DNA of 46,281 nucleotides from Flavobacteriales bacterium (GCA_013373595.1 JABXHO010000113.1:1-46281), one strand, 5' to 3'; counted from the stretch's first letter, positions 17,275 through 25,278 are shown. The notes: generated from the letters alone by a model not told the origin. Program-made: numbers and translations.

Positions 17275-17611
17275 TTATAGTTCAAAGTTAATAAAAATTG
17301 TTTTAATTCACGTTTTTATTAATCATTACACGCTAAAGGTTGAGTTTTGACCAGACCGAGAGGGAATGAATTGAACCAGAATAGATAGGTCAACATCATT
17401 AGATATTACATTTAGTTTGATGAATGAGTAATCATTCAAATTATATTCGCGTCATCTAATGTATACTCTACAGTCCCCATTAATATTAGTGTTTTCCGAA
17501 GGGATTTAGGGTAATGTCCGAATTGCTTTTTGTCATGTCAATCGCTTACTTAGTAATATGTACTGTATTCAAAAATAAGTGTTTGATTATGAAACGTAAT
17601 AAAATTAAATT
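17275..17611. promoter_or_regulatory. Divergent intergenic region with palindromic operator candidate
   Basis: This 337-base AT-rich region lies between the divergent XRE operon and the lipoprotein gene. It contains a perfect 7-bp inverted repeat with a 4-base spacer, TGAATGA (17421-17427) and TCATTCA (17432-17438). The size and symmetry are typical of an XRE-dimer operator. No gene is visible in the region. Confidence 0.4.
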
Positions 17612-19579
17612 ATGAAATTTCTCCATATTTCTCTTGTCTTATTTGTGCTCACATTAATCTCATGTAAAAAAGAAGATACGCAACCGAACACTCCCAACAC
17701 AGAGATAGGTGTAAGTGATCCAGTGATTATAAATGCAGAATATCTGGTTATTGATTCAAATGATCAGATTCTTATCAGTACAGATCAAGAACTTCTGAAC
17801 GGCACGTATATCTTTAATTCTAGTGTAAGCGAAATCGCTGATATTGGAACCCTCATTGTTGGAACTCAAGGTTCAGGCTTCTTGAGAAGAGTAACTTCGG
17901 TAAGTCAAAGTGGATCGCAGATAACGTACGAGACTACCTTTGCGAGTATGAGTGAACTTTTTTCTGAGGGAGATGTAAACTTTGATGTTAACCTTAATGA
18001 CAGCTATCAATATAAGTCAAACCTAAACCATACTTTTAGTAATTACGAACTCATCAATTCTAACGGAGTTACTGCGATTATGAACGGTTCTGCAGAATTA
18101 AATATACCTGCCATAAATACAGAATTGTCCTTTACGACTTCTGGACCAGACAAGTTGTTATTCGAAACGGTGGGAGCAGAGTTCAACGGTACATTAACCC
18201 TCGATATAACTGCCAACGGGAATTTGCCTGTCTTTAGTTTCGTGGATACGCTTGTTGGATTTAAAAAGAAATTTATTTACCCTGGACCCTTTGGTATACC
18301 GATCGTTGGGGTAATGACTACTGATTTTATAATCAGAAGTACAGTTAACATCGCTGTTAATGGAAATACCAGTGTTACTTTTGAGAATAATTCTCCTATC
18401 GATTTACAAATATCATATGAGAATGGTTCATGGCAGTCCGATATAAGTTTCACTCCTAACAACAATGTATCCTTCGATCCAATAAATGGAGGTATCCAAT
18501 CTAATTATACCGTCGCATTGGTCCCAACAATTAATATTGAGTTTTACGGCGTTAGTGGGCCATACGGATCAGTATCACTCAACAATTCTGTGAACGCTGA
18601 AATTGCCTCTCCTTCTCTTGATTGGGATTTTAGCACTTCAGTTTGGGTGGGAAGCACTATTGGCATAAGCGCGGATATCTTTGATATTAATCTCTTTGAT
18701 TATAACACATCATGGTCAAGTCAGCTCATTGAGTATGTGACTCCCTATCAACTTGAAAAGGTCTCAGGGGATAATCAGATTGGCCCAGCGGGAACCCCTC
18801 TTCAAGACCCAATAAGAGTTCGAGTTATTGATAAGGATGGGTCTCCGCAAAGTAATGTTCCAGTATATTTTAGCGTGTCTCAGGGGGGAGGTAGTTTATC
18901 ATCGAATAATATTTTAACCGACGCGAATGGCCTAGCCGAGGTAATATTCACCCCAGGATCCACTGGAATGCAAAATATTTCAGTTGTAGCGAAGAAAGCC
19001 AATCAAGACAATCTAAATTCGTCACCTCAAACCTTCACGGCAAATGGAAATGTTTTTGTTCAACAAAGATTAGATTTTGGAGAGACACCACTTCAAATCT
19101 ATAGCAGTGGAATACCATTGGATTCACTTTACTTTAAAAGCTACGCGGGGGGTAGAATATTTTATCTAAATACAAATACGGGAAGTGGATTGGTTGCTTC
19201 ATCTTCAACAATGTATTGGATGAAATGGACCGAAGGGACTCCAACGTTAATCGGAACTTCAACGAACCTCGGAACGGGGCAATCGAATACTTTCTCGATT
19301 GTCGGAGTACAAGGAACGGGAGTCTATGCAGCTCAAGAAGCTAATGATCTCGTGAGCGGTGGCTATAATGATTGGTATTTACCCAGTAAGGATGAATTAC
19401 AAGCGTTAAGAGACAATTGGGAAGAAACAGGTTTCTCATGGACGGGATCTACGCTTCCAATGTGGAGTTCAAGCGAAGTAGATAACAACTCAGCATGGGC
19501 ACTTATACCAGAAACAAATATCTGGACAACCAAAACCAAAACACAACAAGCTTCGACTCCACATATTCGTTCATTCTAG
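17612..19579 (+). CDS. Large lipoprotein with Ig-like (Big_1-type) and DUF1566/Lcl-C domains
   Basis: This is a 655-residue protein. The lipobox is LTLISCKKED (Cys at 19). Residues ~30-375 are a long beta-rich region without recognised motifs. Residues ~380-478 look like an invasin-type bacterial Ig domain (IRVRVIDKDGSPQSNVPVYF, then DANGLAEVIFTPGSTGMQNI). Residues ~505-640 match the DUF1566/Lcl C-terminal domain: GGRIFYLNTNTGSGLVAS, GGYNDWYLPSKDELQALRDN and a WSSSEVDNNSAWAL tail. The protein is probably surface-exposed or outer-membrane anchored, with an adhesive or binding role. It is divergent from the XRE operon and 68 bases before a seven-helix membrane protein on the same strand. Confidence 0.82.
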   Translation: MKFLHISLVLFVLTLISCKKEDTQPNTPNTEIGVSDPVIINAEYLVIDSNDQILISTDQELLNGTYIFNSSVSEIADIGTLIVGTQGSGFLRRVTSVSQSGSQITYETTFASMSELFSEGDVNFDVNLNDSYQYKSNLNHTFSNYELINSNGVTAIMNGSAELNIPAINTELSFTTSGPDKLLFETVGAEFNGTLTLDITANGNLPVFSFVDTLVGFKKKFIYPGPFGIPIVGVMTTDFIIRSTVNIAVNGNTSVTFENNSPIDLQISYENGSWQSDISFTPNNNVSFDPINGGIQSNYTVALVPTINIEFYGVSGPYGSVSLNNSVNAEIASPSLDWDFSTSVWVGSTIGISADIFDINLFDYNTSWSSQLIEYVTPYQLEKVSGDNQIGPAGTPLQDPIRVRVIDKDGSPQSNVPVYFSVSQGGGSLSSNNILTDANGLAEVIFTPGSTGMQNISVVAKKANQDNLNSSPQTFTANGNVFVQQRLDFGETPLQIYSSGIPLDSLYFKSYAGGRIFYLNTNTGSGLVASSSTMYWMKWTEGTPTLIGTSTNLGTGQSNTFSIVGVQGTGVYAAQEANDLVSGGYNDWYLPSKDELQALRDNWEETGFSWTGSTLPMWSSSEVDNNSAWALIPETNIWTTKTKTQQASTPHIRSF

Positions 19580-19647
19580 GTCGATTTATCGACAAAAAAC
19601 ACCCGTGATTTTGGATTATTCTGACCTCTCGTTAATTGGTATAATAC

Positions 19648-20310
19648 ATGAATAATGATTATCCATATATTTTTGAAATTATACAGTACGTCGCGACCTT
19701 CTCGATTCTAATTCCTTTTTGTCTGGGGGCATATGCGTACTCTCGTCTCACGAAACCACTCAAGTTTCTATTCTTATCAGTGATAACGTCAGTGCTATTC
19801 GAAGCGACTACTTTCACCTTATACCTATATTGTGCAAACAACTTGTTTCTCTTTGGCTCATTTAATATTGTAAACCTTTGTTCACTTTCCCTTGTCTTTT
19901 ACCATCTCCTTGAACGAGCAAGGTTCAAATGGCTTGTGCTGTCTGTTACAACAATAACAAGCATATACTTTTCGTACTGTTATTTGATTTATGATGATAT
20001 TCTCGTCGACGCAGAAAATAAAGCCATTACATCCATTGTCATTTCTGTTTATTGCATTTTATATCTGCTAACGTCAGTAGATAAGCTAAATGTCAGAAGA
20101 ATTGAAAAACACCCTTATTTTATATTTATTGCCGGATCGTTAATTTATTTCTTAGGGACGCTTTTCGTCTTTTTTTTAATTCCAAGAATCGCATCTAACA
20201 AGAGCTACATGCTTTCATGGGGAATTCATTGTGCACTGAATATCGTTGTGAATATTAGTTATTCATATTCTCTTTTCAGAGGTTTCAGCTTCTTGAAAAG
20301 GGATTCGTAA
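19648..20310 (+). CDS. Seven-transmembrane-helix protein of unknown function
   Basis: This is a 220-residue, very hydrophobic protein. Seven helices can be read: about 12-32, 36-58, 63-88, 92-112, 125-145, 153-176 and 188-210. Loops are short and there is no extramembrane domain. There is no ABC, MFS or CAAX-protease motif. It resembles the stand-alone 7TM membrane proteins of unknown function frequent in Bacteroidota. It lies 128 bases upstream of the lanthipeptide precursor on the same strand, so a role in immunity, sensing or export of the product is possible but unsupported by any motif. It could equally belong with the preceding lipoprotein. Confidence 0.75.
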   Translation: MNNDYPYIFEIIQYVATFSILIPFCLGAYAYSRLTKPLKFLFLSVITSVLFEATTFTLYLYCANNLFLFGSFNIVNLCSLSLVFYHLLERARFKWLVLSVTTITSIYFSYCYLIYDDILVDAENKAITSIVISVYCILYLLTSVDKLNVRRIEKHPYFIFIAGSLIYFLGTLFVFFLIPRIASNKSYMLSWGIHCALNIVVNISYSYSLFRGFSFLKRDS

Positions 20311-20358
20311 TACACAACCCTTCGCTACGGAAAATACCACTTATTCATTTCGGAAACC

Positions 20359-20385
20359 TTGATTATCAATATTATAATAAATTTA
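20359..20385 (+). promoter_or_regulatory. Possible promoter of the lanthipeptide precursor gene
   Basis: TTG (20359-20361), a 16-base spacer and TAAATTTA (20378-20385) approximate the Bacteroidota TTG/TAnnTTTG promoter, with the last base off consensus. It lies 54 bases before the precursor ATG in a strongly AT-rich leader. The spacing equals that of the FAS1 promoter candidate in this window. Confidence 0.3.
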
Positions 20386-20438
20386 ATCTCTAAATTGTTG
20401 TTGATAAAATGATTTAATCACTAATTAAAAAAGTAATC

Positions 20439-20603
20439 ATGGAAAAAGTAACATTAGAGAGTATTCAGGAATCAATACTTAAACTTCAAAGAATCATCGT
20501 TGAAGGTGAAGAAGCAGGTATTTTTGCCCGCAGTACGCAAAGTACTACGTGCAGTACAAAAAGTGTAGGATGCAATATTGGAACCAGTAAGCTGACAGCC
20601 TAA
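20439..20603 (+). CDS. Class III lanthipeptide precursor peptide
   Basis: This 54-residue ORF is preceded by an A-rich leader. The N-terminal ~28 residues form an acidic amphipathic helix (MEKVTLESIQESILKLQRII, then VEGEEAG). SILKLQRI corresponds to the hydrophobic 'L-x-L-Q' recognition box of class III leaders. The C-terminal core is rich in Ser, Thr and Cys: S32-T-Q-S35-T-T-C38, then S39-T-K-S42-V-G-C45, then NIGTSKLTA. Both heptads match Ser-x2-Ser-x2-Cys, the pattern that LanKC enzymes convert to labionin (or lanthionine plus Dha). The gene ends 217 bases before a class III synthetase on the same strand. Leader cleavage is expected near residues 28-31, but no obvious double-Gly site is present, as usual for class III. 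The product is not identical to any peptide I recall. Confidence 0.82.
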   Translation: MEKVTLESIQESILKLQRIIVEGEEAGIFARSTQSTTCSTKSVGCNIGTSKLTA

Positions 20604-20617
20604 CACGCCTCTAGACA

Positions 20618-20642
20618 AGATCGTTAGTAATATTCACGATCT
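20618..20642 (+). promoter_or_regulatory. Hairpin just after the precursor gene
   Basis: AGATCGT (20618-20624) pairs perfectly with ACGATCT (20636-20642) around an 11-base loop, 15 bases after the precursor stop. There is no T-run after it, so it is more likely an mRNA-stabilising or partial-attenuation structure than a full terminator. Confidence 0.4.
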
Positions 20643-20651
20643 GTAAACTTT

Positions 20652-20701
20652 GAAGGTGCATTTTAATGTGTTGGTACTTGACCTGCATGAATTGCACCTT
20701 C
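20652..20701 (+). promoter_or_regulatory. Second hairpin between precursor and synthetase
   Basis: GAAGGTGCA (20652-20660) pairs perfectly with TGCACCTTC (20693-20701) across 32 bases, with further weak pairing inside. It is followed by TAATTTATCC. With the hairpin at 20618-20642 it could let the precursor be expressed more strongly than the synthetase, as is common in lanthipeptide operons. Confidence 0.4.
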
Positions 20702-20820
20702 TAATTTATCCTCCAGAACTACTTTTATTAACTCCTTATGAAAATAATGGTCGCCTGTGTTTTATCATACTCTTCCTTGTACTCCCAGTTGTAAATATGA
20801 ACCAATTAACCTGAACTTGT

Positions 20821-23505
20821 ATGGATAATAATGCTGCAATTAATGCTCAAAATATTTTTGGTCTTGCCAGTCCTGAATATTATGAGCCAGTTTCAAAGCT
20901 TGAGTTGGATCAAGTGTTTATCGAACTATTAAAAGAAATGGTTCCACCTCAATGGAATTTAATTCGTGGCGATATATGGGTTCATGCACAAAGCCCTCTT
21001 GATAAACCTCCAAGACCCCAAGGATTTAAGATTCATGTTTCTACTACCCCATTGCATGTTCAGAGGATTCTTGAAATTATTGTCCCTATCTTGGTCAATA
21101 AGAATATAGAATTTAAGATTGCAGGGGATGAGAGTATTTTGTTTTTATTGAATTCAAAACAACAATCCCGTGGTAGTTCGGGGAAATTCATGACTATCTA
21201 TCCGCCTTCTGAAGAAGTTTTCATTGATGTGATCGAGAATTTGTACCAAAACACAAAAAATGAACCGTTCGAGGGCCCATATATTCTTTCTGATAATAGG
21301 TACAAAGAGAGTAATATCTTATTCTACCGATATGGGGGTATCAACCCCCCTGATAAATTAACAATAGAAGGAACAAGAGATTCCTACCTGATTTCGCCTG
21401 ATGGTGAACATGTTTTAGATCAACGATTGCCGTATTTCAATTTGCCTGCTTGGGTAGTCGACCCATTTAAAAAAGTGTCGCAGGACAACGACGATAACAG
21501 TACGCTCCTGAAATCACGTTACCGCATTGAAGGTGTTCTGAGTTTTTCGAATTCAGGTGGCGTTTATCACGGCATTGATACTTTCACGAATCAATCAGTC
21601 ATAATAAAAGAAGCTCGTCCACATACTAATTTCTGGAGAATTGAAGATAAGATTTGGGATGCGACTTATTTACTCAAAAGAGAGTATAAAACCTTGGTTC
21701 AGTTAGAATCCCTTAGCTTTATTCCAGACCCTATTGATTTTTTTCAAGAGTGGGAACATAGCTTTTTGGTTGAACAGAGGGTTGATGGCATTCGGTTTGA
21801 CAGTTTTTGGACGCAGGAGGATGTCATTCTTGCTCCGTATATTCGGGACATCAAAAGCTTCAATACTTTTATCCCCAAATTTCGGGAAATTGCATTACGG
21901 CTGATTGCCATGGTACAAGAAATCCATGCTAAAAACGTAATTCTGGGGGATTTGTCCCCCAATAATATCCTCATCAATAATGACACCCTTGAAATGTATT
22001 TCATTGATTTTGAAAGCGGTTTGTTGCCTGGTGACGATTCTGAAATCATGAAGTATGCTTTGCATTGGGGAACTCCTGGTTTTATGAGCCAGAACCGTGA
22101 GGGGCAGGAAAGTTTGAAACCTAAGGATGATTTCTATTCCTTAGCAATGGTGCTATACAGTTGTGTTATTTCAGTGAACAATATATTTGAGATCAATAAC
22201 AAGCCGTTGATGTTTTTCATTGATAAACTAGTCGACTTAGGACTACCTATAGAAGTCAGCTCAGCGATAACCCACCTAATGAATAATGAAGTTGATAAGG
22301 CCAAGGAAGCATTGCTTCAGCTTCGGGTTGGGAATACTGAAATGCTCGCTAATTTTCATTCAAGCAAGGTGAATGAGAACATGATTAAATCCATTGCCAG
22401 TAATGTTGAAAATACTTTAGAGCGAATGGTCGAGTACATTCTGAGTACTACTGATTGTGACAGAAATGACAGACTCTTCCCTGCTCATTACTCGATATTT
22501 ATGACTAATCCGATAAATGTCGCTTATGGAGCCAGCGGGACAATGCTTTTTCTTCAGGAGATGATGGAAGAACTACCAGACCCTATATGGGATTGGGTAG
22601 ATAAGCAGCCAATAGACTTACAGTTCTATCCTCCCGGATTCTTTGTTGGACTATCAGGAATTGCGTATACCTTTTTGAGATGCGGGCAACTGGAAAAGGG
22701 CGAAGAAGTAATGGATATGCTTTATAGATCGGAATTGCTTTTTGAAGAACCTAGTATTTTTCTCGGAGTTGCAGGGTGGGGTATGGTTAGCCTGAGTTAT
22801 TGGAAAAGGACGAAGAAAGACATCTACCTCAATATGGCACTAAAAGCGGGTGAGCACCTGTTGGAAACCGCTGCTTATGAAGAGGGACTTCCTTACTGGG
22901 AATATCAGAACGACAACCGGGTTCATTTCGGACTTGGGTATGGGAGTAGCGGAATCGCTTATTTCTTATTGCTTTTATTTATGGAAACCAACAGAACTGA
23001 ATTTAAGGAATATGCCGAAAAAGCTCTCGAGTTTGATCTTCAGCAAAAAATGGAGAGCGAATTTGGATGGCAATGGACCCGATACAAAGATGATACTCTT
23101 CTATACCCTTATTGGATTCATGGATCCTCGGGAATAGGTAGTATTGTGATCAGGTTTTATAGTATTTTAGGCTATGAGAAATACAAGGATCTTGCATGCA
23201 AAATAGCTGACGATACATTCGTGAAGTATGCGTTTATCCCAAGCACATTTGAGGGACTAGCTGGAATCGGTGAATTCATGTTAGATATGTACTTCTATTC
23301 AGGGAAAACTGATTATTATGAAAAAGCCTTTGATATCGCCGAAACCATTCTGTGGTTTAAGATCGATACTCCAAAGGGGACGGCATATCCAGGGAGGTGG
23401 TTAACAAAAACTTCCACTGATTATGCAACCGGATCTGCTGGTATCGGATTGTTTTTCAAACGATTGCTAAACCCTGGGCCACACATCATACTGGACATGT
23501 ACTAA
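20821..23505 (+). CDS. lanKC: Class III lanthionine/labionin synthetase LanKC
   Basis: This 894-residue trifunctional enzyme has the usual class III length. The N-terminal lyase-like domain (about 1-230) includes GFKIHVSTTP at 68, RGSSGKFMTIYP at 117 and GPYILSDNRYKESNILFYRYG. The kinase-like domain (about 233-500) has VIIKEAR with predicted ATP Lys263, the catalytic loop GDLSPNN (D377, N382) and the metal-site motif as D396-F-E. The C-terminal LanC-like domain (about 560-885) has the glycine-rich repeats (VAYGASGTM, LGYGSSGIAY). The zinc ligands of class I/II cyclases are absent: WIHG stands at 765-768 where WCYG is expected, and STFEG at 808-812 where a Cys-His pair is expected. It should phosphorylate and eliminate core Ser/Thr and form (labi)thionine rings in the peptide encoded at 20439. 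No transporter follows on this strand. Confidence 0.93.
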   Translation: MDNNAAINAQNIFGLASPEYYEPVSKLELDQVFIELLKEMVPPQWNLIRGDIWVHAQSPLDKPPRPQGFKIHVSTTPLHVQRILEIIVPILVNKNIEFKIAGDESILFLLNSKQQSRGSSGKFMTIYPPSEEVFIDVIENLYQNTKNEPFEGPYILSDNRYKESNILFYRYGGINPPDKLTIEGTRDSYLISPDGEHVLDQRLPYFNLPAWVVDPFKKVSQDNDDNSTLLKSRYRIEGVLSFSNSGGVYHGIDTFTNQSVIIKEARPHTNFWRIEDKIWDATYLLKREYKTLVQLESLSFIPDPIDFFQEWEHSFLVEQRVDGIRFDSFWTQEDVILAPYIRDIKSFNTFIPKFREIALRLIAMVQEIHAKNVILGDLSPNNILINNDTLEMYFIDFESGLLPGDDSEIMKYALHWGTPGFMSQNREGQESLKPKDDFYSLAMVLYSCVISVNNIFEINNKPLMFFIDKLVDLGLPIEVSSAITHLMNNEVDKAKEALLQLRVGNTEMLANFHSSKVNENMIKSIASNVENTLERMVEYILSTTDCDRNDRLFPAHYSIFMTNPINVAYGASGTMLFLQEMMEELPDPIWDWVDKQPIDLQFYPPGFFVGLSGIAYTFLRCGQLEKGEEVMDMLYRSELLFEEPSIFLGVAGWGMVSLSYWKRTKKDIYLNMALKAGEHLLETAAYEEGLPYWEYQNDNRVHFGLGYGSSGIAYFLLLLFMETNRTEFKEYAEKALEFDLQQKMESEFGWQWTRYKDDTLLYPYWIHGSSGIGSIVIRFYSILGYEKYKDLACKIADDTFVKYAFIPSTFEGLAGIGEFMLDMYFYSGKTDYYEKAFDIAETILWFKIDTPKGTAYPGRWLTKTSTDYATGSAGIGLFFKRLLNPGPHIILDMY

Positions 23506-23512
23506 GATGTAG

Positions 23513-24223
23513 TTATTCGATGACTTTTTTTTCACCATTTTCATCTATGCTCTCGATATGAGGTACGCCCTCCTTATCAAGATATATTTGCAACCTCGTA
23601 TTATTACTCTCATCCATCAAGTAAAGACCGAATTCATCCGAGAAGGTTCTACCTAAAAACAGTCTGTAAGGAGCTGAGTGGTCAGGATCATTGTAAAACT
23701 TTTCCAATTCTTTTTCACGTAATCGGGAGTCTTCAATTTTTTCAATCTTCCTCAATTCTGATGTGATCGCGTCGTTTTGTTTATCGGATCGTTGCTGCAG
23801 CAAAAGACCATACTGCTTTTTCCACTCTCCTTTTTCCAAATATTCGTCTTTTCTGAGTGCCATTATCTGATCATTTTTTCGCTGATCAAATGTCAGAAGC
23901 TGATAGCTATTTGCGCTATCAATTCCGTAAACCAAGCCTCCGATTTCATCTCCATCCTCATTAAAGAACAGTAATCCTGCAATGTTTCTTTCAGTTGCAT
24001 CAGGATCCACGGGTTTACCATCGATTGTGGCTAACGCCTGTCTTTCAGGACTGCTCAATACCAAATACTTATTTCCGTCTTGTCCAACAATATTTAGTCT
24101 TTCAGTTGTTATTTCAGGTATTACGTTTTCGAAATTATTCTCCCCTTGCCTAATGTACAAGACTATTAGGTATACCAGAATTGACAATAATAACAGGAAA
24201 TTAATTAGTGGTAGTTTTTTCAT
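23513..24223 (-). CDS. Membrane-anchored protein of unknown function
   Basis: This 236-residue protein has an N-terminal uncleaved-looking hydrophobic segment (LINFLLLLSILVYLIVLYI) and then a soluble domain. Sequence features are a beta-rich part (ERLNIVGQDGNKYLVLSSPE, NIAGLLFFNEDGDEIGGLVYG), a charged helical middle (about 110-175) and a beta C-terminus (NNTRLQIYLDKEGVPHIESI). I do not recognise the family. It is convergent with the LanKC gene, with only seven bases between the stops, so it is probably not part of the lanthipeptide transcript. Homology to generic Bacteroidota 'hypothetical' proteins is likely. Confidence 0.75.
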   Translation of the reverse strand: MKKLPLINFLLLLSILVYLIVLYIRQGENNFENVIPEITTERLNIVGQDGNKYLVLSSPERQALATIDGKPVDPDATERNIAGLLFFNEDGDEIGGLVYGIDSANSYQLLTFDQRKNDQIMALRKDEYLEKGEWKKQYGLLLQQRSDKQNDAITSELRKIEKIEDSRLREKELEKFYNDPDHSAPYRLFLGRTFSDEFGLYLMDESNNTRLQIYLDKEGVPHIESIDENGEKKVIE

Positions 24224-24669
24224 TTTTGTTAGGTCTTTACAATTCCGAGTATTATCCCCCAGCTTTTACTGACTTTCATAAAGGTTGAATGACACTCATA
24301 TTAGCATTCAATTTAGCGAATAATTTCTATATCTCAGGTGTTTTACTCTTTCTTTTTTGGTGTAAATACTCATAAATTGTTCTCTGTATTATCCCAAGGG
24401 CAAGTTCACAAACCACACTAGTAAGAGGATGTTTCGATTATTTCTAGAGTCGGGTTTTGTTCCGTTTTGCGCTCATTTGCAAAACCGAATGCCTCTAACC
24501 CGCATAAAACCGTTTCGCTGTTTGGACTAATAACCCGACAAGCTCAAATCAACTCAATTTAACATACATTGTACTTCCCCCTTTCTTCAAAACAAAAAAA
24601 CATTGTAACTTGGAGCAAAACGCACCAACCGGTGTCATGGAACAATAAAAAATTTAACGCAATGATTAA
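24224..24669. other. Intergenic region with spaced inverted repeats
   Basis: This 446-base stretch has no convincing gene. It contains GTCGGGTT (24449-24456) with its reverse complement AACCCGAC (24532-24539), enclosing a second pair, GTTTTGC (24464-24470) and GCAAAAC (24479-24485). The nested symmetry could be a structured RNA or the remains of a mobile-element end. It lies upstream of a small excisionase-like gene. Confidence 0.45.
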
Positions 24670-24954
24670 ATGGAAGTTATTGTTTTTGAGAAGGAATCCT
24701 TCAACAAACTCATTGACGAACTAACCGTTCGTATTATCCAAAATGTAGAACGTCACTATCACGACAAAGAGTGGATTGGCGAAGATGAAGCTAAAGAGCT
24801 TCTTGGTATTCGGGGTAAAGGAAGAACCTGTCTTCAGCGCTTGCGAGACACATTAGCCATTGAGTTCAGTCAATTTGGAAGAATTATTCGTTACAGTCGA
24901 TCAAGCATTCTTCAGTTTTTAGAGAAGCATCGAATGAGTCTTGATAGGATTTGA
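24670..24954 (+). CDS. Excisionase-like HTH protein
   Basis: This 94-residue protein has a short N-terminal helical part (VIVFEKESFNKLIDELTVRI) and then a winged-helix/MerR-like HTH (about 36-88). The HTH has WIGEDEAKELLGIRGKGRTC, LQRLRDTLAIEFSQFGRIIR and the final YSRSSILQFLEKHR. This is the layout of the small HTH-17/excisionase-type proteins that accompany integrative elements in Bacteroidota. A Rho-independent terminator follows directly. No integrase is next to it, but a tRNA-Asn gene, a common integration target, begins about 140 bases downstream. It may be a leftover of a former mobile element. Confidence 0.75.
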   Translation: MEVIVFEKESFNKLIDELTVRIIQNVERHYHDKEWIGEDEAKELLGIRGKGRTCLQRLRDTLAIEFSQFGRIIRYSRSSILQFLEKHRMSLDRI

Positions 24955-24977
24955 ATACTCTAAATTCTTTGCTGCAT

Positions 24978-25010
24978 GGGCTTGCCAATTTGGGTAAGCC
25001 CTTTTTATTT
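24978..25010 (+). terminator. Terminator of the excisionase-like gene
   Basis: GGGCTTGCC (24978-24986) pairs with GGTAAGCCC (24993-25001), one G-T pair, followed by TTTTTATTT. It lies 24 bases after the stop codon. Confidence 0.85.
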
Positions 25011-25038
25011 TCCAAACAAAAACTGGCAAAAAACTCGC

Positions 25039-25078
25039 AAAAAAGAAAAAGGGCTTTCAACATTTCTGCTGAAAGCCC
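25039..25078 (-). terminator. Terminator of tRNA-Asn
   Basis: On the minus strand GGGCTTTCA (25078-25070) pairs perfectly with TGAAAGCCC (25059-25051), followed by TTTTTCTTTTTT. It starts 13 bases after the tRNA 3' end. Confidence 0.88.
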
Positions 25079-25090
25079 CGTCCTGTTTAG

Positions 25091-25164
25091 CGCTCCTTCC
25101 AGGGCTCGAACCTGGGACCCTCTGATTAACAGTCAGATGCTCTAACCAACTGAGCTAAAGAAGC
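25091..25164 (-). tRNA. tRNA-Asn (GTT)
   Basis: The minus strand reads GCTTCTT (acceptor 5' arm, 25164-25158), a D-arm with AGCTCAGTTGGTTAGAGC, and an anticodon arm TCTGA-CTGTTAA-TCAGA with anticodon GTT. It continues with a T-arm containing GGTTCGAGCC and the 3' arm AAGGAGC plus discriminator G (25091). The acceptor arms pair with one G-T. CCA is not encoded, as is common in Bacteroidota. A strong terminator follows. Confidence 0.96.
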
Positions 25165-25278
25165 GTTTCACAACCTTCTTGAGGCGCTCTGCCTTTTTCA
25201 AAAGGCGAGTGCAAATATAAAGAAAGAATTTCTTTTTCAGCAAGCAAAAACAAAAAAATCCGTGCAGAAATGCACTTT

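Noticed and set aside
20821-23505. Class II or class IV lanthionine synthetase
   Set aside because: Kinase and lyase-like domains exclude class II; loss of the zinc ligands in the LanC domain excludes class IV.
24951-25145. 64-codon plus-strand frame
   Set aside because: It runs through two terminators and the antisense of tRNA-Asn; it is chance.
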